Assembly: GCA_009823505.1 (NCBI GenBank) | Contig: VZQC01005068.1 | Span: 1,699,127-1,763,126, forward strand | DNA from: Rhizomys pruinosus | Taxonomy: Eukaryota; Chordata; Mammalia; Rodentia; Spalacidae | DNA: 64,000 nt | Direction: 5' to 3' | Part shown: positions 1-11,600 of the stretch, piece by piece | Position numbering within the stretch: the first letter of the stretch is position 1 | How the letters are laid out: the number at the start of each line of letters is the position of its first letter | Notes under the pieces: model-generated | Told to the model about the DNA's origin: nothing | Seen by the model: the letters and a program-made list of their open reading frames with translations, nothing else | The model's database searches: none | Position numbers and translations under genes: made by a program

Positions 1-587
1 ATCTTTATTTGAGCTTTTTAATTGCTCTGTGTTATCTTCCAGGTCTGATATTCTTTGTTCTGCTTCCTCCATTCTACTTCTGAGGCTTTTTCCTTTTCTT
101 TCTTCTTGATTGACTGAGTGTTCTAATTCCTTTTTTGTTTCCTCCTGTGTTTTCTTTAGTACCTCCATTTCCTTTTTGAGCTTCTCAATCTCTTCTTTGT
201 GCTTCTCAATCTCTTCTTGGTGCTCCTTTCTTCTTTGGTTGGCTTCCTTTTTCAGTGTTTCTACTTCCATTCGGAGTTTGTTTTTTTCTCCCTCTAGTTC
301 TTTCTGGAGTTTGTCATTCTGTTCCTTTAGTTCTTTCCGAAGTTTGTCATTGTATCCCTCTAGGTCCTTTTTGAGTTTTTCATTCTCTCTCTTTAGTTCT
401 CTAAATTCCTCTTTATGTTCTTTAATTTAATTTCTCTGCATAGGTCTGCAATTATTCCTCTAAGATCTGTTCCTTGGGTCTCCTCCAAGGGGTTCCCATT
501 GTAGCTATCTCCTACTGGTTTGGTAGCACTTGGTGCAGGATTTTCCTGTGCCTTTCCCATGTTGTCCCTTTGTCGTGTCCCTGGCAT
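1..587 (-). pseudogene. LINE-1 ORF1, N-terminal part, broken, runs off the left edge
   Basis: This is the start of an L1 ORF1, the RNA-binding chaperone of the L1 ribonucleoprotein. On the minus strand the start codon is at 587-585 and the protein opens MPGTRQRDNMGK. The reading frame breaks near 393-430, where an AAATTAAA-type stretch shifts it. Further on, the minus strand encodes the lysine- and glutamate-rich coiled coil. It is closely similar to the sense copy at 3463-4458, for example in the stretch encoding KSLRSRM..EAEQR.SDLED. The RNA-recognition and C-terminal domains lie beyond position 1. The frameshift makes this copy non-functional as read. Confidence 0.85.
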
Positions 588-1121
588 GTGGGCCTCCCTT
601 TTGTGGTTCAGATCACAAATAGCAGATGGTTTTGCTTTCCTCCTTCAGATGCTTTTTTTTCCCCTCCTCCTTGTTTATGGAGTATTGACTTGTCTAGTTT
701 TCAATTTTGTAAATCACTCTTCTCTTCTCGTTCTGAAGGTTCTCCCCCCAAAAAAGTCCACTTGGATTCTTACCAATCTTGGTGGGGGGGATATATGCCT
801 AACCTAGCCCATGCCCTGGCAGCCCGCCCAAAGGTGCAGACCACTAGCCTGACCCTCTGGCCCCGGTGCCAAAGAAAGATGTAGGGCGGTCCCGCCCAGA
901 GACACGACCCCCTATCCGCGGCCCTGAAACGAGCCCACCTGCAAAGATGCTTGCCCCAGTGACTTCCCAGATGCCCGCCCAAAGGTGCAGACCACTAGCC
1001 TGACCCTCTGGCCCCAGCACCAAAGAAAGATGTAGCACGGTCCTGCCCAGAGACACGACCCCCTAGCCGCAGCCCCGAAACGAGCCCACCTGCAAATATG
1101 CTTGCCCCAGTGACTTCCCGG
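588..1121 (-). promoter_or_regulatory. L1 5' UTR with two GC-rich 151-bp promoter monomers
   Basis: Two head-to-tail units occupy 820-970 and 971-1121 (period 151). Both contain GCCCAAAGGTGCAGACCACT, CTGACCCTCTGGCCCC and a shared end, GTGACTTCCC. They sit immediately upstream of ORF1 on the minus strand, the position of the tandem monomers that act as promoters in murine L1s. 588-819 is the single-copy 5' UTR. It carries a good splice-donor-like GGTAAGAAT at about 772-780 (minus strand). The same UTR landmarks recur at 36956-37215. Confidence 0.8.
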
Positions 1122-2440
1122 CTCCTCAATCAATCTTAATCACCCTTGTACCCCCTTCTCCATTATAATCACCCCACAATTCCACACTAGAATTCATACA
1201 TCCTTTCATTTGTGTTAAGGCCCATTGTTCCAAACTAGTGTTGGGATCATTCCTCAGAGCAAGTTCATCTACTGTGCTCTAGTCAACCTATCTCCAGTCA
1301 CTCACTTTAAGAAGATCAGCTCTTCCTCACCTAACATAAGCTGCTAATTCTACAGCTCAGATTGCGTTCTGATGTGCATTTCCCCAGTTCCATGCTGAGT
1401 TTTGTCTTGTTGAGTTTTTATGAGTTTCATGCCTGTTGACAGCATTGCTATAGGCTCATATGAGCAGGGTCTTTCTACTCCCTCTTACAAAATAGTCTCT
1501 GAGTCCTGGGTGAGTGAATCTGAATATAAGAAAATTTTTCATGTATCCACAGTCTGAAGACTCCACAGATTGGCCATTAATGACTGTTTGAGTTCCTGGC
1601 CACATGTTGCATAAGGAAACTTTATTAATGAGAGTTAAGTGATTCATTATTGTCCTTTTGGCCCCTTGTTCTATTTTGTTTGAGCCTTAGGTGTAGAGGT
1701 TGAATTGTAGATGTGCCTCTTAGGTATGGGCAATTCACAGACAAATGTCTGTGTGTGATCAGTTGTGGTACTCTGTAATAGTCTTCATTTTATGCAAAAG
1801 AAGCTTATTTAGTGCTGTTTGGGATATTTGTCTGTAAATATAACTATTTTGCACTTAGTAAGAGATTACATTAATCTAGAGATGTGACAGCCTTGAGAAT
1901 TTCTCTAAGATCCATGACTTCTGGGTATTTGGCTATGTTTAGAGTTCCACACATGAGTTTCCTCTTTAGTTAGGTATTGATTGCCCTGAAGATAAAATTG
2001 ACACTGCTGCACTAATGCCATATGCTATGCTGGACATTGAGGTGGATATTTGGTCTTAAAGCTTGTGTTGGTCTGTAAACTGCTGTTTTCCCTTAGCATC
2101 TTTGGTAGTGCTCGCCAAAGCTATGAAAGCTAGTCTTTAGGAAAGGTGGCTCCCAAGTCAGTTCCAGCTCCATTACTCTGAATCTGGTCCCTGAAGTATG
2201 TCCTATGTGCAACCACAGGGTCTTACCTTCAAGTTCTGGGAGGCAATCAAGGGCTATGACAATATCTTATGTAATTTTAGGAGTCTCTTAAACTACCCTG
2301 GACAGCAACAAAGAGGAAGGTTTCTCCTGTCTGGCAGTTTCTTGTTATGTAGCTTTCAGCAGTGCACATGGACTCATATAGACATATTGTATGTATTGTA
2401 TGTATAATCTATTAATCAATAATTAGACTAATCTGATTCT
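1122..2440 (-). repeat. L1 3' UTR, old Lx-like type, antisense
   Basis: No coding content. It matches two other stretches of the window in the same order: 17062-18440 and 34655-35990. Shared blocks include CATATGAGCAGGGTC, CTGTAAATATAA..TAT, a TCAGTTCCA block and CACATGGACTCA near the right end. I identify it as the reverse complement of an Lx-type rodent L1 3' UTR from recall of that family. The young antisense L1 (1-1121) starts exactly where this repeat begins. Confidence 0.6.
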
Positions 2441-2984
2441 GAATCCATCCTCCTTGTGGTACAGGGTTCCAGTAATTTCCACCCTGTCTGAGAGTGTCTG
2501 ATGTCAACCTTCACCTGGTGGTAAGCATCTCAAATTGTTCCATGCCCATCCCCAACCTTGATCTTGAGATTATCTGAAGCCTCTCCCACTGCTGCCTGGT
2601 TAGAACCCTCTGCACTTAAATAGGGGCCCAGAGCTTTGTAGAATTTTGGAGAGTGCCTGAATCAAATCTCTGCCTAGCAAGTCTCCCAAATCATGCTGTG
2701 CATGTAGTCTAGTAGGGGCCAAAACCTTAGAAGGAAAACAGAGAGTATCTGATTGATGGCTGACTTGGGACTCTGTGGGGGTTAATGAGTAACTGGACTA
2801 GAAACATATTAACCCTTCAATGTAAAATCAAAAGAGAGAATCTGAAGCCCAAACCTGAAGCTTTTCATGCCTAATAACAAAATAACTGAGGTACGTCAAA
2901 AATACAAACAAAATCAGTCTTCAACTAAACAAAGGAAGATGTGAGTTTCATACTAGAGTCGCAAAGAACAAAAGATATCCACAT
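2441..2984. other. No gene recognised; moderately AT-rich
   Basis: About 540 bp between an L1 3' UTR remnant and the L1 promoter monomers at 2985. A TATA-like ACTTAAATAGGGG lies at about 2616-2628 but nothing supports promoter use. It may be more L1 5' UTR of an older type. I see no ORF or SINE. Confidence 0.4.
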
Positions 2985-3462
2985 GCCATTCAGAGATTTC
3001 CCAAGACCACCTGAAGCACAGGTAGGAGGTGGGTGCTTCAGCCAGGCAAATTGTTTGGTTTGATTTAATTGTCTTTGGCTCAATTGGCTTGTGTGGCTGT
3101 GGGAGCTGAGTTGTCCTTCCAGCTGGTATAAAAGGTGGGCCTGTGTGAGTCTTGAGACCAGGGATTTCCCAAAACCACCTGATGCACAGTTACCAAACCC
3201 CGCCCCACCAACTGGAATTGCCAAAAGAGTGTCCAAGTGGATTCTTTGGAGAACTTTCAGAACAGAAAGGGAAGAGTGAGTTAGACTTCCAATAGAAAGC
3301 CTAAAGCTTAGACAAGTCAACACTCCATAAGCAAGGAGAAAAGGAGAAAAACAAATCAATCAAACAAACAACAGCATCTGAAGAAGGCAAGCAAAGAAAG
3401 CCTACATCACAGTGAAGAGGCATTTGGGATTCGCATTGGAATATAGGCAAAGAGAAACCCAC
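2985..3462 (+). promoter_or_regulatory. L1 5' UTR with 168-bp monomers, a different type from the one at 588-1121
   Basis: A repeated block, GATTTCCCAA(G/A)ACCACCTGA(A/T)GCACAG, starts at 2995 and again at 3163, giving a period of 168. The second, partial unit is followed by a single-copy UTR leading to the ORF1 start at 3463. A TATA-like TATAAAAGG is at 3127-3135. The proximal UTR (AGTGTCCAAGTGGATTCTTT and onward) is shared with the antisense L1 at 588-780, but the monomers upstream are not. Position and tandem structure support a promoter role by analogy with murine L1s. Confidence 0.7.
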
Positions 3463-4609
3463 ATGCCAGGGACATGAAGAGACAACATGGGAAAGGTGCA
3501 GGATAATTCCACACCAAGCTCTATCAACCCTGTGGAAGATTCCTACAGTGGGATCCCCATGGGAATGGCCCAGGACACAGATATTAGAAGTACAATTGTG
3601 GACATTCCTTAAGAAGTCCAAGACTATAAAGAGCAAGTCAAAGAATTAAGAAAAGCGAATGAATAACTCAAGAAGGACTTAGAGTGAGAGAATGACAAAC
3701 TCCGGAAGGAAGTGGAAACACTGAAAATATCCCATGTTGAAAAAGATAAGGAAACCAACCAGCAAAGCAAAGAGCTACAGACAGAAATTGAGAAGCTCCA
3801 AAAGGAAGTGGAAATACTAAAGAAATCAGAAGATGAAGTGAAAATGGAAATCAAACACTCATCCAATCAAGAGGAAAGGAATGGGAAAAGCCTCAGAAGC
3901 AGAATGAAGGAAGCAGAACAAAGAACATCAGACCTGGAAGATAACTCAGAAAAACTAAAAACCTCAAGTAAAGATTATGAAAAATTTAAAAATACACAAA
4001 AGCAGAACAACCAGGAACTGTGGGACACTATGAAAAGATCAAACCTCCGCATCACAGGAATAGAGGAAGGAGAAGAATCCCAAGAGAATGGTATTGATCA
4101 GATCTTCAACAGAATAATAGATGAAAATTTCCCCAAACTAAAAAAAGACAAACCAATACAAATACAAGAACTCCAAACAGACAAGATCAGAAAAAACTCT
4201 CCATGCCATATCATAGTTAAAATGCTAGATGCCCAAAACAAAGACAAAATTCTGAAAGCCACAAGAGAAAAACAAGTTACATTTAAGGGGAAACCTATCA
4301 GAATTACAACTGACTTCTCAATGCAAACTCTGAAAGCAAGAAGAATGTGGAGCAAAGCATTCCCAGTGTTAAAGGACTATAGATGCCAACCCAAGTTATT
4401 ATACCCAGCAAAAATGTCGATTCTAGTTGAAGGAGAGAGAAAATATTCCATGACATAAACAAGATTAAAGAACACATGAAAACCAAGCCTTCAGAGAATA
4501 CTTGAAGCAATTCAAAGGACTTCTCTTGATAGGAGCAACTATCACCAGGCACCTAGAAAGAGAAATTAATAAAAGCATAACTGCAGAAGTAGAACCCTAT
4601 ACCAAAAAT
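3463..4609 (+). pseudogene. LINE-1 ORF1 (RNA-binding chaperone), disrupted
   Basis: The expected ATG is at 3463, but the frame stops after four codons and again near 3610. An uninterrupted block at 3712-4458 encodes 248 residues. Residues 1-105 are a coiled coil rich in K, E and Q. The RNA-recognition fold begins about residue 107 (MKRSNLRITGIEEGEE). The C-terminal domain includes KGKPIRITTDFS and LYPAKMS. This order (coiled coil, RRM, CTD) is that of L1 ORF1p, which trimerises and coats L1 RNA. The block ends early: a frameshift near 4440 replaces the usual terminus, which can be followed out of frame to about 4609. ORF2 follows at once. Confidence 0.9.
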
Positions 4610-5912
4610 GCAAATGGGTAATAATGTGAAAGGAAGCAACACACGTCTTTCAGTTATAACCTTAAATATTAATGGACTAAACTCCCCAATCAAAAGACAT
4701 AGACTGGGAGATTGGATTAGGAAACAGAACCCATTTCTATACTGTCTACAAGAAATGCATCTTACCTTCAAGGATAGGAACGACCTTAAAGTGAAAGGAT
4801 GTAAAAAAGTATTCCAAGCAAATGGTACCAAAAAGAAAGCAGGTGTTGCTATTTTAATATCAGACAAAACAGACTTCAAAGTAAAAGAAATCAGAAGAGA
4901 CAAAGAAGTCCATTACATTTTTATCAAAGGAATAATTCCTTTGATAACCAAGAAAAATCTCACAATTATGAATATATATGCACCAAACTCTGGTGTACCA
5001 AACTTTATAAAGACAATTCTCCAGGTCCACAAGGCACAGATTAACTCCAGTACACTCAAAGTAGGAAATTTCAATACCCCACTGAGTTCTTTGGACAGGT
5101 CAACAGGACAAAGAATAAACAGAGAGACATCTAAACTGAGCAATATGATACACCAAATGGACCTCACAGACATCTACCAAATATTCCACCCTAATACCAG
5201 AGAATACATTTTCTACTTAGCACCCCACTGAACATTCTCCAAAATTGACCACATACTGGGACACAGGAGAAACCTCCACAAATACAAAAAGATTAAAATG
5301 ATTTCATGCATTCTATCAGACCACAATGCAATAAAACTCACTATCAACACCAGGATAAGCCTACTATCTACAAGAACACATGGAGACTAAACAACACACT
5401 CTTGAATAATGAATGGGTCAAGGAAGAGATAAAGAAATAAAAGCATGTCTGAAACTGAATGACAGTGATAATACAGCACAACAAAACCTATAGGATACAT
5501 TAAAAGCAGTCCTAAGAGGTAAGTTTATAGCCTTGGGTGGCTAAATTAGAAAAACAGAAAGGGCACAAGTGAACTATTTAACAGCGCAGCTGAAAACACT
5601 TGAGAGACAACAACAGATGAACCCTAAATGCAACAAACAGGAAGAAATAACAAAAAATCAGAGCAGAAATCAATGAAATTGAAACCAAGAAAGCAATACA
5701 AAAAAAAAATCAATGAATCCAAAAGAAAGAAGGAACAACTCCAAATCAACACAATCCATGATGAAAAGGGAAATATCACAACAGACAATGAAAAGATCCA
5801 GAAAATCATATGGGAATACTTCAAAAACCTATACTAAGTTTGAAAAAAATAACCAAATAAAAAAAAAAAAAAAAAAAAAATCTGAAATCCTGGGAATCCA
5901 CAAAGCTTAACC

Positions 5913-5944
<32 letters not shown>

Positions 5945-6923
5945 TGAAGAAATTGGAAGAAGCTAATAAGAAACCTCCCAACTAAAAATGCCCAGGCCCA
6001 GGTTTCATGGCAATTTCTATAAAACATTTAAAAAATACTTACACCATTATTACTCAATTGGTTTAAGAAGGATACAAAACAGAGGTGAATTCTTCCCAAT
6101 TTCCTTCTATAAAGCCTCAGCATCATCTATTACCAAAACCAGGCAAAGATAACAACTAAAAAGGAGAACTATAAACCCATTTCATTAATGGAACACAGAA
6201 AGCAAAATTCTAAACAGGATACTGGCAAATCGCACACAGACCCACATCAAGAAGATCATCCATCGTGACCAAGTTGGATTCAATATAAGAGATGCAGGGA
6301 TGTTCAACATAGAAAATCAATAATTATAAATCATAAAGCATAATAAATGGACTGAAAGACAAAAATCACACCATCCTCATCATTGACGCAGAAAAAGCCT
6401 GTTAACAAAATCCCAAGCATCCCTTCATCTTTAAAGTCCTAGAGGGAATTGGATTGGAGGGATCATTCTATAATGTAATCAAAGCCATGTACAGGATACC
6501 CACAGCCAATATCATCCTAAATAGGGAAATGACAGAAGCATTCCCTTTAAAGGTAGGAACTGGGCAAGGCTCCCCATGTTACCAGTCCCTCTTCAATATA
6601 GTGCTTGAAATACTTGATAGGGCAATGAGGCAAGAAAAGGAAATTAAAGGAGTACTAATTGGTAAAGAGGAATTCATGCTATCTCTTTTTTTGCTGATGA
6701 TATGATTGTTTAATTAAGGGATTCTGAAAACTCCACGCAGAAAACTCCTAGAAATTATTAAGAGCTTCGGTAAAGTGGCAGGATACAAAATTTACCTAAA
6801 AAAATCAGTAAGTGCTTTTCTTTACCACCAACAACAAGAAACTGAAAGAAGGAATTCAAAGAGACACTTCCCACTCACAATAGCCTCAAAAAAATAAAAT
6901 ACCTAGGACAAACCTAACCAAAG
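4608..6923 (+). pseudogene. LINE-1 ORF2, endonuclease and reverse transcriptase part, disrupted
   Basis: ORF2 of the same L1. The endonuclease domain reads openly from 4608 to 5231. It has TLNINGLNSPIKRHR near the start, LQEMHL and ILISDKTDF. The GDFNTPLS motif reads GNFNTPLS, losing a conserved Asp. After 5231 there are many stops and indels, including two long A runs (about 5860-5880 and 5913-5940). The reverse transcriptase is recognisable around 6240-6300 and at 6454-6705 (VIKAMYRIPTANI, GTGQGSPCYQSLFNIVLE). The catalytic FADD motif (Asp codons 6696-6701) is present but out of frame because of a T run just before it. The ORF is then cut by an LTR element at 6924 and resumes at 8909. Confidence 0.9.
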
Positions 6924-7332
6924 TGTCCTAGTTTGTCTTCCATTGCTGTGACAAATGCACTCTGACCAAACACCAACGTGGGGAGGAAGGATTTATTCAG
7001 CTTACATCTCCTGGGTCAAGCATATCATCACTTAGGGACCCCAATGAGGAAACTCAGGGCAGGAACCTGGAGGCAGGAGCTGAAGCACAAGCCCAGGAGG
7101 AATGCTGTTCCATGGGCTTGCTCTGGCTCATCCAAGCCACCTTCTTATATCAGTACACAACAACCTGCCAGGGTGGCAACCACTCTGGTGGGCTGGGGCC
7201 CTCCCACACTGCTTCGACCAAATAAGACAATACTCCACAGATGTGGCCACAGGCCAATCCAATGGAGCCCAATTCCCAATTGGGGGCTCCCTCAACCCAG
7301 GTGTGTCAGTTGACACTAAGCTATCCAGCACA
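6924..7332 (-). repeat. LTR, left copy (3' LTR of a minus-oriented element)
   Basis: Begins TGTCCTAG and ends CCAGCACA, so it has TG...CA ends. It is a direct repeat of 8496-8908. On the minus strand it carries a TATA-like TATAAG (about 7144-7149) and an AATAAA (6992-6997), in the right order for an LTR read leftward. It interrupts the L1 ORF2. The TGTCCTAGTTTG and GGAGGAAGG..TTTATTCAGCTTACA blocks are common in rodent genomes. Confidence 0.8.
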
Positions 7333-8495
7333 ATTGACCCTTTGTCAACTTGACAACAAACACATCACTATTAAACCACCACCTTTCTAGTTCTTATCCC
7401 CAAAGTATGATGTTAACACTAATCACAACCTAAGACAGTACAACCTAAAAACCCCACAGTCCTAAAAATTCCAATGATTGCTTAAAAGTAGGTCTATTAA
7501 AAGTCTCTTAATGTAGGCTGCTGTAAAATCCAAAAACAAGTACTGTCTTATCTTAAGTTCAAAGGAAAGAATTAGGCACTCTCAACAAAAAACCTAAGTC
7601 CAGCAAAGTAGCTCAGGCTGGACACCTGGGATTCCTCACGATTTTCTGGGCTCCAAAGGTTTCGGCAGTCTCCCCTCTCCACTTGCTCGTCCGTGGCACA
7701 AACAGCTCATCTCGCAGCCCAGGCCAACTCCATTATTCCACACCTGCTGCTGCTCTTGGGGGTCGTCCCAGGGTACCGGCATTCCAAAAAGCTGGGTCTC
7801 CACTGAACTGAAGCAGCACCTTACCAATGGTCTCTTCTGACCTCTCCTGGTGCAAAGCCTCAGCTTCTCTCCAGACCCCTACAATCCTGGGGTCTTACTT
7901 AACCAAGGTTTACTTCCACCAATGGTCTTTCCTGATCTCTCACAGTGCCAAGCCTTGGCTGCTCTCTGTGACCCCCTCAAATTTCAACACCGGAACCATA
8001 TAGAGACTCTTACATGTTACCATCCTGCTTCTGGCTTGAGATGGAGGCTCAGGCCCCTCTGGAACACAGCTTCTGTGTGCAGACCCTGAAGAAATTCTTC
8101 CCAGAGATTTACCACCAGTGATGCTGGTCTCTGTTACTTACACTGATTTTTTCAGCCCCAGCTAACCAGCATCAATTGTCCCAGTACAACAAATGCTTTC
8201 CTTCAGGTTCTGGTCTCTTGTTACTTACAGCATGATTTTTCAGCCCAAGCTGACCAGACCCCACAGAATAACAGTCCTTGATATCTCTGCTTGCCCTTTG
8301 AAACTAGAAACTTTCACAAGCCAGGCCCCATCTTCTACAAATCCTTCAGCAAACTGCTCCAAGCTCCACAGCAAAAATCTTTAGGTATTCAATGATATTC
8401 CCAGCCCAAAGTTCCAATGCCTCCACAATCCTTCCCCAAAGCACCAAGGTCAGGTCTGTCAAAGCAATACCCCACTCCTGGTACCATTTTGTTTC
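7333..8495 (-). mobile_element. Internal region of a non-autonomous LTR element (ERVL-like)
   Basis: About 1.16 kb between two similar LTRs. I find no gag, pol or env coding in any frame; the open frames are short and unlike retroviral proteins. On the minus strand, a 9-nt spacer after the LTR leads to TGGTACCAGGAGTGGGG (8486-8470). That is the exact complement of the 3' end of tRNA-Leu(UAA) plus CCA as I recall it, and ERVL and MaLR elements use tRNA-Leu. Lack of coding capacity implies it moved using enzymes supplied by another element. Confidence 0.7.
8470..8486 (-). promoter_or_regulatory. Primer-binding site, tRNA-Leu type
   Basis: The plus strand reads CCCCACTCCTGGTACCA, identical to the CCA-tailed 3' end of tRNA-Leu(UAA) from recall. 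It lies 9 bp inside the LTR at 8496-8908. This is the position and strand needed to prime minus-strand cDNA of an element transcribed right to left. Confidence 0.75.
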
Positions 8496-8908
8496 TGTCC
8501 TAGTTTGTCATCCTTTGCTCTGACAAAACGCTCTGACTGACACCACAACTTGGGGAGGAAGGTTTTATTCAGCTTACATCTCCTGGTCACACGTTCTCAC
8601 ACTTAGGGATGTCCCAAGGCAGGAACTCAGGGCAGAACTGGAGGCAGGAGCTGAAGCACATAGCCATGGAGGAATGCTGTTCCACTGGCTTTGCTCCCTG
8701 GCTCATGCTCCTGTCCGCCTCTTCTTATACAGAACACAACACCCTGCCCAGGGTGGCACCACTCTGGTGGGCTGGGCCCCCCCACACTGGCTCGACCATC
8801 AAGACAATTACTCCACAGATGTGGCCACAGTCCATCAATGAAGCCAATTCCCCAATTGAGGCTCCCTCAACCCAGGTGTGTCAAGTTGACACTAAGCTAT
8901 CCAGCACA
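8496..8908 (-). repeat. LTR, right copy (5' LTR of a minus-oriented element)
   Basis: Begins TGTCCTAGTTTG and ends CTATCCAGCACA, matching the left LTR end to end with substitutions and many 1-bp indels. Minus-strand AATAAA is at 8564-8569, with a TATA-like TATAAG about 150 bp before it. Immediately right of it the L1 ORF2 reading resumes. I cannot define a clean target-site duplication; CAAAG left and CAAGC right are only similar. Confidence 0.8.
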
Positions 8909-10500
8909 CAAGCACCAAGATCTCTAACAACAAAAATTTTAAATCCCTGAAGAATGAAATTGAAAGAAGACATCAGGATATGAATATCCTCCCATGCTCA
9001 TGGATTTGGAAAATTAATATAGTAAAAATGTCCATTCTACCCAAATTGTACAGATTTAATGCAATCCCAATTAAATCCCCAAGAGTTTTCTTCACAGGCT
9101 TGGGAAAAAAAGTCCTTAATTTCATTTGGAAAAAAAAGACCCGGATAACAAACAACCCTGAGAAAAGACCAATACGGGGGATCTGTATAAACAGACTCAC
9201 ACTATACTACAGGGCTAAGTCATAAATGCAGCTTGGTACTGGCACAAAAACAGACCTGTTGACCAATGGAACAAAACTGAAGTTCCAAACTTGAGCACAT
9301 ACATTTCAGCCATCTCATATTTGAAAGGGAGCCAAGAAGAACAAATGGAGGAAAAGACAGCATCTCGCAAGTGGGTTGGCAAAACGTATCAACCATTTTG
9401 AGGAAAAGAAGATGAAATTAAACGCCCTCACCTCTCACCCTGTACACAAAGTCAACTCCAGATGGATTAAAGAGACCTCAATGTGAAACAACCCCAACTC
9501 TGAAGGCAATCAGAAGAAAAAGTTGGTAGCAGCCTATAAGCATAGGCATAGGAAAATACTTCCTAAATCAGGACAGCAGCGTGCACCAAGAATTAAGTAG
9601 AAATCGACAAATGGGACCCTCATCAAACTCAAAAAGCTTCTGTACATCAAAAAGAAACAATTAATGGAGTGTATAGAGAAATCCCACATGAAATAATGGG
9701 AGGAAACCTTACTGCAGATACCATCTGACAACAGCATAATTTCCAGACAATATATAAACTATGCACTAAAAAACGAAAGAAAAAAAAAATAAAATGACCC
9801 ACTTAAAAGTGGAGCAAAAGAGCTGAAACAGAGGACTTACAAGTGAGAGAATTAGTGATGGCTGAAAACATCTTAAGAAGTGTTCAAGTCTATTAATAAT
9901 TAGAGGAATGCAAATCAAAAACCACTCTAAGATATCCATCTTCCTCCAATAAGATGGCTAGGATCAAGAAAAAACAAATGATACCAAGCACTAGAGAGGT
10001 TGTGGAGAAAGGAGAACACTCATCCACTGCTGGTGGGAATGTAAACTTGTACAGCCACTATGGAAAGCAGTGTGGAGAACCCTTGGAAGACTTGGAATGA
10101 ACTTGCCACCTGATCCAGCCATTCCACTCCTGGTCATGTACCCACAAGACTCATCTTACTGCAGAGATACATGCACAGCCATGTTTATTGCAGCTCTCTT
10201 CACAATAGCAAGGAGCTGGAACCACCCAATTGCCTCTCAACTGACAAGTGGATAGAGAAAATGTGGTACATCTACACAGTGGAGTTCTATGCAGCAGTAA
10301 AGATCACAACATGAGCTTTGCTGGTAGATGGCTGGAGCTAGAAAATATGCTGAGTGAAGTAACACAGTTCCAGAAAAATAAAGGACGAATAGTATCCCTC
10401 ATAGCATCAATTACCTAATTGTATGGCAAAGTGAGCAATGTCACTGTGATCTGAGAACAACTGTGCTCTTATATTTTGAATCCCTTAAAATATAATATAT
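8909..10500 (+). pseudogene. LINE-1 ORF2 C-terminal part and short 3' UTR, disrupted
   Basis: Continuation of the L1 split at 6924. It is colinear with the other ORF2 tails at 23045-24356 and 37218-38375. It covers the region after the reverse transcriptase ([26 protein letters not shown] at its start, in part) and the cysteine-rich C-terminal segment. The terminal stop is TAA at 10416-10418, where the usual LICGC ending is lost. Many single-base insertions relative to the 23-kb copy break the frame. The 3' UTR (ACAACTGTGCTCTTATATT) matches that at 24361-24440, so both belong to one subfamily. Confidence 0.85.
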
Positions 10501-10509
10501 AAGTTAAAA

Positions 10510-11600
10510 AATGTCAAAAAGGATATCCACATGCCTAAATCACAGCAAAAATAAAAATATGAAAACCACAAATAATATGTCTCTAGTAAACACTACTAGT
10601 CTTATAGAAAAATTCTAAAATGAGAACCCTGTAGAGATAACACAGCGTACAGAATTTAAAAGAACAATCATAAAGTTGATAAAAATTTGATCAATTTAAA
10701 GAACATACAAACAACCAAATCAAAGAACTAATGAAGATAGGGATAAAATTCTGAATGAATTAAACAAAAGAGGCAGAAATACTGAAGAAATCTCAGGATG
10801 AAATGAAACAAAAGTGAAATACCCAATTACCCTATTGATTAGAATGATAGGAGAAAGCTTCAGTAATAGAATGAATGAAATAGAAAAGAGAATATCAACA
10901 CTGATAAAGTTGAAGAATTGGACTGCTCAAGCAAAAAGTAAAGAAATTAAAAATAACACAGGAATAGAATATGTAAGAAATGTGGGAAACCATAGAAAGC
11001 CAAAGTTAACCATCATAGGCATAGAGGCAGGAGAATAATCTCAGGATAATAGTACTGACCAGATCTCCAACCAGATTGTAGAAGAAAATTTCCCCAAATC
11101 ATAGAAAGACATGCCCATAAAAATAAAAGAAGCACATAAAATTCCAAATAGAGAGCACAAGAAAAGAAACCCCCTATGATAGATCATAGTGAAAACACTA
11201 AATGCACAGAACAAAGAGAGAATACCAAAATCCAAAAAAATAAAAAAACCCGTCATGTATAAAGGAAAATCCATCAGAATTACAGCTGATTTTTCAATGC
11301 AAACTATGAAAGCCAGAAGAGCCTGGACCAAAGGATTCCTATATCTAAATGACCATAGATACCAAACTCAGAGTACCTTGCATTGACAAATCTCCATTAC
11401 AATTGAATGAGAAAGAAAAAATCTACCATGACATGAATAGGCTGAAAGAATTCATGTTCAGAAATCCAGTCTTTCAGAGAATACTTGAAGCAGTGCAAAG
11501 AGCTGAAGAAAGAAACATCTATACCCAAAGGGCAATAGAAACTAAAGGAAGCTGTAACTGTGGAAACACAAATTTAGAAGAAGGCAAACATAAATTAAAA
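10510..11600 (+). pseudogene. Older LINE-1 ORF1, heavily decayed
   Basis: A second, more diverged L1 in the same orientation. Coiled-coil codons start about 10640. The RRM start is recognisable near 10980-11035 (KLTIIGIEAGE). The C-terminal domain lies at 11189-11386 (KGKSIRITADFS, then an MKARRAWT-type stretch), and the end at 11349-11603 includes VFQRILEAVQR. Stops and frame changes occur throughout. The L1 at 3463 keeps the same domain order at higher integrity, so this copy is older. Confidence 0.8.

Noticed and set aside
2925..3359. 144-codon minus-strand frame
   Set aside because: Antisense to L1 promoter monomers; repeated peptide blocks reflect the DNA repeat.
7102..8950. Protein-coding frames within the LTR element
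   Set aside because: Frames are short, differ between the two LTR copies, and match no gag, pol or env feature.
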